NCBI RefSeq assembly: GCF_000373645.1
Contig: NZ_KB892011.1
Location: 62,001-126,000, forward strand
Direction of reading: 5' to 3'
DNA from: Streptomyces sp. ATexAB-D23
Lineage (GTDB): Bacteria > Actinomycetota > Actinomycetes > Streptomycetales > Streptomycetaceae
DNA length: 64,000 bases
Made by a program: the position numbers and the translations under genes
Shown here: positions 16,913-25,310 of the stretch, piece after piece
Layout: every line of letters begins with the position of its first letter
How positions within the stretch are numbered: position 1 is the first letter of the stretch
Notes under the pieces: model-generated
What the model was told of the DNA's origin: nothing
The model's input: the letters and a program-made list of their open reading frames with translations, nothing else
The model's database searches: none

Positions 16913-17470
16913 ATGGCCCCATCGACGTCCAGTGCCATCACCCTGCACATCAATGGCGAAAAGTACACGCTGCCCGTCGACCACCGCACCACCCTGCTCG
17001 ACGCCTTACGCGAGCATCTCGACCTGACGGGCACCAAGAAGGGCTGCGACCAGGGCCAGTGCGGCGCCTGCACGGTACTGCTCGACGGCCGCCGGGCCCT
17101 TTCCTGTCTCCAGCTCGCGGTGGCGGCCGAGGGGCGTGAGGTCACCACCATCGAGGGCGTGGCCGACGGCGACCGGCTGCATCCCGTGCAGCAGGCCTTC
17201 CTGGATCTCGACGGCTACCAGTGCGGGTACTGCACTCCGGGCCAGATCTGCTCCGCCCTCGCGGTCATCGAGGAGCACGCCGCCGGCTGGCCCAGCGCCG
17301 TCACCGAGGACGTGCGGCCCGAAGCTCCGGCGCCCGCGCTCACCGCTGGGGAGATCCGCGAGCGGATGAGCGGCAACCTGTGCCGCTGCGGCGCGTACGC
17401 GTCGATCGTGCAGGCGGTCGCGCGAGCGGCTGAGAACGCCGCCGACGAGACCAAGGAGCCCGTGGCATGA
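16913..17470 (+). CDS. (2Fe-2S) subunit of a PaoABC-type molybdenum hydroxylase
   Basis: This 185-aa protein is the small iron-sulfur subunit of the xanthine oxidase family. The N-terminal plant-ferredoxin cluster ligands are in [22 protein letters not shown]; the second cluster ligands are in [11 protein letters not shown] and GNLCRCGAY. It passes electrons from the molybdenum centre to FAD. ATG 16913 follows an AAGAAGG purine tract. No Tat signal precedes the ferredoxin domain, unlike periplasmic E. coli PaoA, so the enzyme here is probably cytoplasmic. It overlaps the FAD subunit by four bases. Confidence 0.95.
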   Translation: MAPSTSSAITLHINGEKYTLPVDHRTTLLDALREHLDLTGTKKGCDQGQCGACTVLLDGRRALSCLQLAVAAEGREVTTIEGVADGDRLHPVQQAFLDLDGYQCGYCTPGQICSALAVIEEHAAGWPSAVTEDVRPEAPAPALTAGEIRERMSGNLCRCGAYASIVQAVARAAENAADETKEPVA

Positions 17471-18459
17471 GGGAGTTCGGCTACGAACGGGCCCATGACA
17501 TCGCCGGGGCGGTCGCCCTCCTCGGCAGCGACCCCGGGGCCCGGCTGCTCGGCGGGGGCACCAACCTCGTCGACCTGATGAAGGCGGGCGTGGAGCGTCC
17601 CACGCTCCTCATCGACGTCCAGGAACTCCCCCTCGGGGAAATCGAGTTCACCCCGGACGGCGGACTGCGCATCGGCGCGACCGTCAGCAACAGCGATCTG
17701 GCGGCCCACCCCGACGTACGGCGCCACTATCCCGCCCTCGCACAGGCGCTGCTCGCCGGAGCGTCCGGGCAGCTGCGCAACATGGCGACCGTCGGCGGAA
17801 ACCTCCTCCAGCGGACCCGCTGCGGCTACTTCGCCGACCTGAGCAAACCCTGCAACAAGCGCACACCCGGCAGTGGTTGTGCCGCCATCGCGGGGGAGCA
17901 CCGCAACCACGCCATCCTCGGCGCGTCCGATCACTGCGTCGCCACCCACCCCTCCGACATGGCGGTCGCCCTCGCGGCGTTCGACGCGGTCATCTCGTAC
18001 GAAACGGCCGAAGGCCCCGGCGACCTGCCGATCGATGCCTTCTACCTGCCGGTGGGCGACACCCCGCACATCGAGACCGCCCTCCCGGCCGGCGCCGTCG
18101 TCACCGGCATCACGCTGCCGCCCGCACCGGCCGCCGCGCACTCCCACTACCGCAAGGTCCGCGAGCGCGCCTCGTACGCGTTCGCGATCGGTTCGGTCGC
18201 CGCCGCCCTCGACGTACGCGACGGGGTCGTACGCGATGTCCGCCTCGCGTTCGGGGCGGTCGCCTCCCGGCCGTGGCGGGCGCGTACCGCCGAGCGGGCG
18301 CTGACCGGCGGCCCGGCCGACGCGGACGCCTTCGCGGCGGCGGCCGGCGCCGAACTGGCCGCCGCGAAGACGCTCCCCGCGAACGGCTACAAGGTGACGC
18401 TGATGCGCAACCTCGTCGTGGCCGTGCTCACCCGACTCGCCGAGGAGGCCGTCCGATGA
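17467..18459 (+). CDS. FAD subunit of a PaoABC-type molybdenum hydroxylase (with extra Fe-S cysteines)
   Basis: This 330-aa protein belongs to the CoxM/YagS FAD-binding group. FAD motifs are ARLLGGGTNLVDLMKAGVE and GASGQLRNMATVGGNLLQRT. After the second motif come Cys residues in RTRCGYFADLSKPCNKRTPG and GSGC, followed by ASDHCVATHPSDMAVAL; this insertion holds the additional 4Fe-4S cluster characteristic of PaoB/YagS and distinguishes it from ordinary xanthine dehydrogenase FAD subunits. It is the second gene of a four-gene operon, overlapping both neighbours by four bases. Confidence 0.93.
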   Translation: MREFGYERAHDIAGAVALLGSDPGARLLGGGTNLVDLMKAGVERPTLLIDVQELPLGEIEFTPDGGLRIGATVSNSDLAAHPDVRRHYPALAQALLAGASGQLRNMATVGGNLLQRTRCGYFADLSKPCNKRTPGSGCAAIAGEHRNHAILGASDHCVATHPSDMAVALAAFDAVISYETAEGPGDLPIDAFYLPVGDTPHIETALPAGAVVTGITLPPAPAAAHSHYRKVRERASYAFAIGSVAAALDVRDGVVRDVRLAFGAVASRPWRARTAERALTGGPADADAFAAAAGAELAAAKTLPANGYKVTLMRNLVVAVLTRLAEEAVR

Positions 18460-20594
18460 CCACCACCACCGGCCCGAACACCGCCACCGGAGCCGTCGGC
18501 TCGGGCCGCACCCGGGTGGAGGGCCGCGACAAGGTCACCGGGGCGGCCCGCTACGCGGGTGAGGTCCCCTTCGCCCGCCTCGCCCACGGCTGGCTGGTCC
18601 TCTCCACCGTGGCCAAGGGACGGATCACCGCCGTCGCGGACGAACCCGTCCTCGCCATGCCCGGCGTCCTCGCCGTACTGCACCACGGGAACGCGCCCCG
18701 CGTCGACGCCGGCTACGTGGGGATGCTGGGCCGGCCGAACCCGGTCGTCGGGCTCTTCCAGCACGACCGCGTGCCGTTCGTCGGCTGGCCGGTGGCCCTG
18801 GTGGTGGCCGAGACGTCCGAGCAGGCCAGGGAGGCGGCCGAAGCGCTCGCCGTCAGCTACGAGGAGGAGCCGCACGACGTGGCGTTCCGCGCCGGACGCG
18901 ACGACGCCTACCGGCCCGAGGACTCCCCGATGGTGCGGGCGGACGCCGAGAAGGGCGACCTGGAGGCGCGGATCGAGGGCGCCGCCTTCCTCGTGGACGA
19001 GGAGTACACCACTCCCGAGGAACACCACTGCGCGATGGAGCCGCACGCCGCGACCGCCCGCTGGGACGACGGCCGGCTCGACGTCATCGACTCCAACCAG
19101 GGCAGCACCTGGGTGAGCGCCGAACTCGCCCAGCTCTTCTCCCTGGACCCGGCATCGGTGCGGGTGCGCTCCGAGCACATCGGCGGCGCCTTCGGCTCCA
19201 AGGGGCTGAGCGCCCACCAGGTCGCCGCCGTCATGGCCACCACACTCCTCCAGCGTCCCGTACGCGTGGTCATGACCCGCCGTCAGATGTTCTCGCTCGT
19301 CGGCTACCGCAGCCCCACGGCCCAGCGCGTCAGGCTCGCGGCCGACGCCGACGGCAGGCTGCGCGCCTTTGACCACGAGGCGCTGAACCTCACATCGACC
19401 GTGCACGAGTTCGTCGAGACGAGCGCGGTGCTGGGGCGCGTCCTGTACGACGCCGACGCGCACCGCAGCCGCCACCGCGTGGTACGGCTGGACGTGCCGA
19501 CACCGACCTGGATGCGTGCCCCCGGGGAGGCGCCCGGTTCCTTCGCCATCGAATCGGCCCTCGATGAACTGGCCGGGAAATGCGGTGTGGACCCGATCGC
19601 GCTGCGGGTGTGCAACGAACCCGCGGCGGGCCCGGTATCCGGTCTGCCGTTCAGCAGCCGCAACCTGCTCGCCTGTTTCGAGGAAGGCGCCCGCAGGTTC
19701 GGCTGGGCGGACCGCGACCCGCGACCCGGCCTGCGCCGAGAGGGCCGCTGGCTGCTCGGGACCGGCACGGCCGCCGCCTCCTACCCCTCCGGGGTCGGCC
19801 GGTCGACGGCCGCCGTGACCGCCGAGGCCGACGGCACCTTCACCGTGCGGATCAACGCCGCGGACATCGGGACCGGCGCCCGTACCGCCATGGCGCTCGT
19901 CGCCGCGGACGCCCTCCAGGTGAACCCGGACCGCGTCCGCGTACGCGTCGGCGACAGCGACCTGGGCCCCGCCGCGATCGCCGGCGGCTCCACCGGCACC
20001 CGCTCCTGGGGCTGGGCGGTCCGGCTCGCGGCGAGCGATGTGCGCGAACGGCTGGCCCTGGGCGGTGCCGTCCCGCCGGAGGGAATCACCGCCCGCTCTG
20101 ACACCGCCGATGCCATCGAGGCCCTCCCGGAGCAGGAAAGGCACTCCTTCGGCGCGCAGTTCGCCGAGGTCGCCGTGGACATCACCACCGGCGAGGTACG
20201 CGCCCGCAGACTGCTGGGGATCTTCGCCGCGGGCGTCATCGTCAACCCGCTCACCGCCCGCAGCCAGCTCATCGGCGGCATGACCTGGGGGCTTTCCATG
20301 GCGCTCCACGAGGAGGCGGTCCGCGACGAGGCGTCGGGCGGTCACGTCAACGCCGACCTCGCCGGATACCACGTCGCCGCCCACGCCGACGTGCCGCTCA
20401 TCGAGGCGGACTGGGTGGACGACCACGTGCCCGGCGATCCCGTCGGCATCAAGGGCATCGGCGAGATCGGCGTCGTCGGGGTCGCCGCCGCCGTCGCCAA
20501 CGCGGTGTGGCACGCGACGGGCGTCCGCCACCGGCACCTGCCGATCCGCCCCGACCGGGTCCTGCGAGCGGCGGGTGACACCCCGGGTGCTTGA
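18456..20594 (+). CDS. Molybdopterin-binding catalytic subunit of a PaoABC-type aldehyde/xanthine oxidoreductase
   Basis: This 712-aa catalytic subunit has the xanthine oxidase family features: RVEGRDKVTGAARYAGEVPF at the N-terminus, the HIGGAFGSKG molybdopterin loop, the MRAPGEAPGSFAIESALDEL segment, and near the C-terminus GDPVGIKGIGEIGVVGVAAA with the catalytic Glu of the GxGE motif. Order (Fe-S, FAD, Moco, XdhC-like) matches E. coli paoABCD, an aldehyde oxidoreductase with broad aromatic aldehyde range. The exact substrate cannot be read. The next gene begins inside its last 20 bases. Confidence 0.94.
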   Translation: MTTTTGPNTATGAVGSGRTRVEGRDKVTGAARYAGEVPFARLAHGWLVLSTVAKGRITAVADEPVLAMPGVLAVLHHGNAPRVDAGYVGMLGRPNPVVGLFQHDRVPFVGWPVALVVAETSEQAREAAEALAVSYEEEPHDVAFRAGRDDAYRPEDSPMVRADAEKGDLEARIEGAAFLVDEEYTTPEEHHCAMEPHAATARWDDGRLDVIDSNQGSTWVSAELAQLFSLDPASVRVRSEHIGGAFGSKGLSAHQVAAVMATTLLQRPVRVVMTRRQMFSLVGYRSPTAQRVRLAADADGRLRAFDHEALNLTSTVHEFVETSAVLGRVLYDADAHRSRHRVVRLDVPTPTWMRAPGEAPGSFAIESALDELAGKCGVDPIALRVCNEPAAGPVSGLPFSSRNLLACFEEGARRFGWADRDPRPGLRREGRWLLGTGTAAASYPSGVGRSTAAVTAEADGTFTVRINAADIGTGARTAMALVAADALQVNPDRVRVRVGDSDLGPAAIAGGSTGTRSWGWAVRLAASDVRERLALGGAVPPEGITARSDTADAIEALPEQERHSFGAQFAEVAVDITTGEVRARRLLGIFAAGVIVNPLTARSQLIGGMTWGLSMALHEEAVRDEASGGHVNADLAGYHVAAHADVPLIEADWVDDHVPGDPVGIKGIGEIGVVGVAAAVANAVWHATGVRHRHLPIRPDRVLRAAGDTPGA

Positions 20595-21711
20595 GATCGC
20601 CGACCGGCTGCACCCCTGGTTCGAGGACGGCCGGGACTTCGCCGTCGCCACGGTCGTGGCCGTCGACGGCAGCGCGCCACGCGGCCCCGGCGCCGCCCTG
20701 GCCGTCGACCGGGACGGAACCGTCGTGGGCTCCGTCTCCGGGGGCTGCGTGGAAGCGGAGGTGTACGAGCTCTGCGAACAGGCCCTGGACGACGGGCGGA
20801 CCGTGCGCCGGCGCTTCGGGTACAGCGACGAGGACGCCTTCGCGGCCGGTCTCACCTGCGGCGGCGTCATCGACATCCTGATCGCACCCGTGCGCCCGGC
20901 CGCACCGGTGCTGCGGGCGGCGGTGGCGGCCGCGACCCGGCGGGAGGCGGTGGCTCTCGCCCGGGTGGTGCGCGGCCCCGACGACCTGCTCGGCGGGGCG
21001 CTGTCCGTGTCGGCCGACGGAGCGTACGAGGGGCACATCGGCGGCCGTCCGGAACTCGGCCGGTCGGCCGCCGCCGAGGCCCGCGCCATGCTGGACACCG
21101 GCCGTACCGGCACCGTCGAGATCGCCGAGGACGGCTCGCACTGCCCCGGCGGCCTGACGCTCTTCGTCGAGTCGAGCCTGCCCCCGCCCCGCATGATCGT
21201 CTTCGGCGCCGTGGACTTCGCGACCGCGCTCGTCCGGGCGGGCGCGTTCCTCGGCTACCACGTCACCGTGTGCGACGCGCGGCCGGTCTTCGCCACCCGG
21301 GCCCGCTTCCCCGGGGCCGACGAGGTGGTGGTCGACTGGCCGCACCGCTATCTGCGGAGCACCACGACCGACGACCGGACCGTCCTGTGCGTCCTCACCC
21401 ACGACACCAAGTTCGACGTGCCCCTCCTGGAGGCGGCCCTGCGGCTGCCCGTCGCGTACGTCGGCGCGATGGGCTCCCGCCGCACCCACCGGGAGCGCAA
21501 CCGGCGCCTGCGTGAAGCCGGAGTCACGGAAGACGATTTGACCCGGCTGCACTCCCCGATCGGCCTCGACCTCGGTGCCCGCACACCCGAGGAGACCGCC
21601 CTGTCCATCGCGGCGGAGATCGTCGCGGTGCGCCGGGGCGGCACGGGCACCCCGCTCACCGGCTCGCACACCCCCATCCACCGCGATCCCGGACAGGAGA
21701 GCAGACGCTAA
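20575..21711 (+). CDS. XdhC/PaoD-type molybdenum cofactor chaperone
   Basis: This 378-aa protein is of the XdhC family: the N-terminal CoxI-like domain has VVAVDGSAPRGPGAALAVD and GSVSGGCVEAEVYE, and the C-terminal Rossmann domain has IVFGAVDFATALVRAGAFLGYHVTVCDARP and AYVGAMGSRRTHRER. Such proteins bind sulfurated Moco and insert it into the partner enzyme. GTG 20575 is used, overlapping the catalytic subunit by 20 bases; GTG 20587 is an alternative. It converges with the ABC-F gene on the other strand, and the two stops overlap in CTAA. Confidence 0.92.
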   Translation: MTPRVLEIADRLHPWFEDGRDFAVATVVAVDGSAPRGPGAALAVDRDGTVVGSVSGGCVEAEVYELCEQALDDGRTVRRRFGYSDEDAFAAGLTCGGVIDILIAPVRPAAPVLRAAVAAATRREAVALARVVRGPDDLLGGALSVSADGAYEGHIGGRPELGRSAAAEARAMLDTGRTGTVEIAEDGSHCPGGLTLFVESSLPPPRMIVFGAVDFATALVRAGAFLGYHVTVCDARPVFATRARFPGADEVVVDWPHRYLRSTTTDDRTVLCVLTHDTKFDVPLLEAALRLPVAYVGAMGSRRTHRERNRRLREAGVTEDDLTRLHSPIGLDLGARTPEETALSIAAEIVAVRRGGTGTPLTGSHTPIHRDPGQESRR

Positions 21712-23336
21712 GGGCCGTCCAGGCGCAGTTCGCGCCCCCGCCACCGCCGGCGCAGCCAGCGGTCGTGGCTGGCCACCACGACCGCGCCGGGCCCGGGGCC
21801 GAGCGCCTCCTCCAACTCGTCGCACAGCCTGGGCGAGAGGTGGTTCGTGGGCTCGTCCAGCAGCAGCAGTTCCGGCGGGCGGGCCATCAGCAGGGCGAGG
21901 GCGAGCCTGCGCCGCTGACCCGCCGACAACTGCCCCACCGGCTTGTCCGCGTCCGCCTCGTGCAGCAGACCGAGCGAGGCGAGCGGCACCCGCTCGGCCC
22001 GCTCGACGCCCAGCACACCCTCGTACGTGTCGCCGACGGTACGGTCGGGCCGGGCGAACACGGTGTCCTGCGTGAGGACCCCGACGCTCAGACCCGGCCG
22101 CCGGTCCATCCCGCCCCGAGCGCCGAGCCGCCCGGCGAGCACCGCGAGAAGCGTCGACTTGCCCGCCCCGTTGCCACCCGTGACCAGCAGACGTTCGGAT
22201 GCCGCGATGTCGAGGCGGCCGACGGCCAGCCGGCCGGGGACCCGTACCTCGCGCAGGGACACCAGGGTGCCCGGCGCGGACGGCTCGGCGCGGGCGGTGT
22301 AGCGGAAGCGCAGCGGCCCGGGCGGCTCCGCGACCTGGCGGCGCTCCAGCTCGTCGAGGCGGCGGGCGGCGTTGCGCACCCGGCGCGCGATCTGGCTCTG
22401 CACCCGGCCCGCCCGCAGCCCGTACCCCATCTTCTCGCTGTCGCGGGGCCCGCGGTCCGGCGTGACCCGGCGTGCGGTCACCGCTGCGGAGCGGCGCAGG
22501 GCCTCGATCTCCTCCTGCTCCTCGGCGTACCGGCGCTCCCACCGCGCCCGCTCCGCGTGCTTCCCGGCCAGATAGTCGCTGTACCCGCCCCCGTACCGCA
22601 CGGGTCCGTCCACCGCCGGATCGAGGTCGATCAGATCCGTGCAGACGGCGTCGAGGAAGGCCCGGTCGTGACTGGCGATCACCACGGGCCCCGGCATCGT
22701 GCGCAGCTGCTCCTCCACGAACGCGGCGGCCTCGTCGTCCAGATGGTTGGTCGGTTCGTCCAGCAGCAGGGCGGACGGCCGCCGCACCAGCAGAGCGGCG
22801 AGCGCCAGCCGGCCGCGCTGCCCGCCCGACAGCGAACCGAGGGTCCGCCCGTGCGGCAACGCGGCGAGGCCGAGCCCGCCGAGCAGGACGGCCGCGCGCC
22901 GGTCGGCGTCCCAGGTCTCCCGTTCCTCGGCCTGTTCGAGACGCCGGCCGTACGTCTCCAGGAGTTCCGCGTGCGCCGGGGCGCCCTCGGGCGTACGGGC
23001 GAGCAGCCCGGAGAGCCGGTCGAGTTCCGCCAGGTCCGCGCGGGCCTCGCGCAGCGCGTCGTCCAGGACGCCGGCGACGGTGGAGTGCGCGTCGAAGGGC
23101 ATCTCCTGGTGCAGGAAGCCCACATCGGCGGGCCGGGTGACCTGGCCGGCGTCGGGCTCGTCCGCTCCGGCGAGCAGCCGCAGGAGGGTCGACTTCCCGA
23201 CGCCGTTCTCGCCGATCAGCCCGATGCGGTGGCCGGGCGACGCGGTGAGCGACACCCCGTCGATGACCCGTTTCGTGCCGAGGGTGCGGATGAGGTCGTG
23301 GGCGAGCAGGGCGGGCGGCGGGGTGGTGGCAGGCAT
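21708..23336 (-). CDS. ABC-F family ATPase (ribosome-associated, possible antibiotic resistance), copy 1
   Basis: This 542-aa soluble protein has two ATPase domains: first Walker A GENGVGKSTLLRLLAG, signature LSGGQRGRLALA and Walker B LLLDEPTNHLDDEA; second Walker A GGNGAGKSTLLAVLAG, signature LSAGQRRRLALA and Walker B LLLDEPTNHLS. No membrane segments are present, so it is ABC-F rather than an exporter. ATG 23336 has GGAGGT six bases upstream; the longer open frame to 23405 lacks a site. Many Streptomyces ABC-F proteins protect ribosomes from macrolides, lincosamides or pleuromutilins; subtype and drug cannot be read here. It follows copy 2 after 78 bp, likely in one transcript. Confidence 0.9.
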   Translation of the reverse strand: MPATTPPPALLAHDLIRTLGTKRVIDGVSLTASPGHRIGLIGENGVGKSTLLRLLAGADEPDAGQVTRPADVGFLHQEMPFDAHSTVAGVLDDALREARADLAELDRLSGLLARTPEGAPAHAELLETYGRRLEQAEERETWDADRRAAVLLGGLGLAALPHGRTLGSLSGGQRGRLALAALLVRRPSALLLDEPTNHLDDEAAAFVEEQLRTMPGPVVIASHDRAFLDAVCTDLIDLDPAVDGPVRYGGGYSDYLAGKHAERARWERRYAEEQEEIEALRRSAAVTARRVTPDRGPRDSEKMGYGLRAGRVQSQIARRVRNAARRLDELERRQVAEPPGPLRFRYTARAEPSAPGTLVSLREVRVPGRLAVGRLDIAASERLLVTGGNGAGKSTLLAVLAGRLGARGGMDRRPGLSVGVLTQDTVFARPDRTVGDTYEGVLGVERAERVPLASLGLLHEADADKPVGQLSAGQRRRLALALLMARPPELLLLDEPTNHLSPRLCDELEEALGPGPGAVVVASHDRWLRRRWRGRELRLDGP

Positions 23337-23414
23337 GGGTACCTCCGACGTGATCGGTTCTGGGCCCGCCGGGCACGGGGCCTCGGGCGCGGGCCGGGAC
23401 GGCACGTCAGCGGT

Positions 23415-25049
23415 TCACGTCTGCGGGGCCCCCGTCTCCCGCAGCTCCCCGCCGGCCAGCCGGAGCCACCGCTCCACCCCGATCCGCTCCAGGAACCGCT
23501 CGTCGTGGCTGACCACCACGAACGCCCCGCGATAGGAGGCGAGCGCGCCCTCCAGCTGATCGGCGCTGACCAGGTCGAGGTTGTTGGTCGGCTCGTCCAG
23601 GAGCAGCAGCTGCGGGGCCGGCTCCGCGCACAGCACGCAGGCCAGCGTGGCCCGAAGCCGTTCGCCGCCCGACAGCACACCGGCCGGCAGGTGGGCACGG
23701 TCACCGCGGAAGAGGAAGCGGGCCAGGAGGTTCATCCGCTCGGCCTCCGTCCGGTGCGGGGCGAAAGCGGCGAAGTTCTCGGCCACCGTCCGGTCGAGGT
23801 CGAGCAGGTCGAGGCGTTGCGAGAGGTAGGCGATCCGCCCGTCGGCACGCTTGATCAGGCCGCCGTCCAGTTCCAGGTCGCCGTTGACCAGCCGCAGCAG
23901 GGTGCTCTTGCCCGCGCCGTTGGGCCCGGTCAGCGCGATGCGTTCGGGCCCCCGGACCGTCAGGCCGGCACCCTCACCCGTGAACAGCTCCCGGCCGCCG
24001 AGGCGGATGCGCATCCGCTCGCCGAGCAGGACCGTGCGCCCGGCGGGCACGTCGGTGTCCGGCAGGTCGAGCGTGAGGTGCTGTTCATCGCGTACGGCAC
24101 GCCCCGCCTCGTCGAGCCGGGCCTGGGCGTCGCCGACCCGGGAGGCGTGCGTCTGGCCGGCCCGGCCCGCCGACTCCTGGGCACCCCGCTTCATGTTTCC
24201 CGCGAAGATGCGCGGGAGTCCGGCGTTCTTGAGGTTGCGCGCCGCGTTGCTCGCGCGGCGCTCGGCCCGTTCGCGGGCCTGCTGCATCTCGCGCTTCTCC
24301 CGCTTCAGCTCCTGCTCGGCGTTGCGGACGTTCTTCTCGGCCACCTCGCGCTCGGCCTGCACAGCCTCCTCGTAGGCCGTGAAGTTGCCTCCGTACAGGC
24401 GCAGTTCCTCCGGTCCGAGTTCGGCGATGCGGTCCATGCGGTCCAGCAGCGCGCGGTCGTGACTGACCAGGAGCAGCGTGCCGCTCCACGCCTCCAGCGT
24501 CTCGTAGAGGCGGTGGCGCGCATCGAGGTCGAGGTTGTTGGTCGGCTCGTCCAGCAGCAGGACGTCCGGCCGCTTCAGGAGCTGGGCGGCCAGCCCCAGC
24601 GAGACGACCTGGCCGCCGCTGAGCGTGCCGATGCTCCGGTCCAGGGCGATGCCGTCCAGCCCGAGCCGGTCGAGCTGGGCCCGGGTGCGCTCCTCGATGT
24701 CCCAGTCGTCGCCGATGACGGCGAAGTGTTCCTCGCCCACATCACCGGACTCCACGGCGTCCAGTGCGCGGATCACCGCGTCGACGCCGAGCACCTCGGC
24801 CACCGACAGGCCGCCGGTCAGGGGCAGGCTCTGCGGGAGTTGGCCGAGCGTGCCGTCGACGGTGACGGAGCCGGCGGTGGGCCGGAGCTCACCGGCGATC
24901 AGCTTGAGCAGCGTGCTCTTCCCGGAGCCGTTGGGGGCGACGAGCCCGGTGCGGCCGTTGCCCACCGTGAAGGACAGGCCCGCGAAGACCGGCGTGTCGT
25001 CGGGCCAGGAGAAGGAAAGGTTCGAGCAGATGATGGGTGCGTCGGACAT
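23415..25049 (-). CDS. ABC-F family ATPase, copy 2 (first in the pair)
   Basis: This 544-aa tandem ATPase has Walker A APNGSGKSTLLKLIAG and GPNGAGKSTLLRLVNG, signatures LSGGQVVSLGLA and LSGGERLRATLA, and Walker B LLLDEPTNNLDLDA and LLLDEPTNNLDLVS. The interdomain linker is long, Arg/Glu/Ala-rich and helical (REVAEKNVRNAEQELKREKRE), as in ribosome-acting ABC-F proteins. Start ATG 25049 begins MSDAPIICSNLSFSWPD; the frame upstream to 25301 runs through the leader region and is not protein-like. It is only distantly similar to copy 1, so this is not a recent duplication. Control is probably through the leader at 25171-25207. Confidence 0.92.
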   Translation of the reverse strand: MSDAPIICSNLSFSWPDDTPVFAGLSFTVGNGRTGLVAPNGSGKSTLLKLIAGELRPTAGSVTVDGTLGQLPQSLPLTGGLSVAEVLGVDAVIRALDAVESGDVGEEHFAVIGDDWDIEERTRAQLDRLGLDGIALDRSIGTLSGGQVVSLGLAAQLLKRPDVLLLDEPTNNLDLDARHRLYETLEAWSGTLLLVSHDRALLDRMDRIAELGPEELRLYGGNFTAYEEAVQAEREVAEKNVRNAEQELKREKREMQQARERAERRASNAARNLKNAGLPRIFAGNMKRGAQESAGRAGQTHASRVGDAQARLDEAGRAVRDEQHLTLDLPDTDVPAGRTVLLGERMRIRLGGRELFTGEGAGLTVRGPERIALTGPNGAGKSTLLRLVNGDLELDGGLIKRADGRIAYLSQRLDLLDLDRTVAENFAAFAPHRTEAERMNLLARFLFRGDRAHLPAGVLSGGERLRATLACVLCAEPAPQLLLLDEPTNNLDLVSADQLEGALASYRGAFVVVSHDERFLERIGVERWLRLAGGELRETGAPQT

Positions 25050-25138
25050 GCGTGAGACCTCGCGTGTGAATCCGGGGTCGGCACGGACCGCGGCCCCGGA
25101 GGAATGGCCAAAGGGAACAACGACATGGCCACTGCGGC

Positions 25139-25249
25139 GGCGCCCTCGGCGCCCGCTGTGGCTATCGGCCCCGGGTATCACCCGGAGATGTCGTCGTCGC
25201 CTGCCATGTCTGGTCTCCTCGGTACACGCTGAACAGCGTGACAATCCTA
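25139..25249 (-). promoter_or_regulatory. Putative promoter, inverted repeat and attenuator hairpins of the ABC-F operon
   Basis: Reading leftward: a -10-like TAGGAT (25249-25244), then the inverted repeat CACGCTG-AA-CAGCGTG (25225-25240) at the expected start point, then the leader ORF. A hairpin CCGGGT-ATC-ACCCGG (25171-25185) overlaps the leader ORF stop codon, and a second, GGCGCC-CTC-GGCGCC (25139-25153), follows. No clear -35 was found. A hairpin that overlaps a leader stop is what a translation-coupled attenuator needs. Confidence 0.5.
25178..25207 (-). CDS. 9-codon leader ORF (MAGDDDISG) upstream of the ABC-F pair
   Basis: A minus-strand ATG at 25207 preceded by GAGGAG (spacing about 8) opens a 9-codon ORF ending TGA 25178. 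The strong ribosome-binding site, the tiny size and the 130-base gap to the ABC-F start match regulatory upstream ORFs of antibiotic-inducible ABC-F genes, where drug-stalled ribosomes on the leader allow read-through. Three consecutive GAC (Asp) codons are notable. Confidence 0.6.
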   Translation of the reverse strand: MAGDDDISG

Positions 25250-25310
25250 GCAGGCGGTCCGGTGCCGCCTCCGGCCCAGGGCCGCGGGACGGAGGCGGCA
25301 CAGGACCGCG

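Noticed and set aside
18387..21194. 935-codon minus-strand frame
   Set aside because: Antisense shadow of the molybdenum hydroxylase genes, which have clear motifs on the plus strand.
21765..25055. 1096-codon plus-strand frame
   Set aside because: Antisense shadow of the two ABC-F genes; long only because of GC-rich codon bias.
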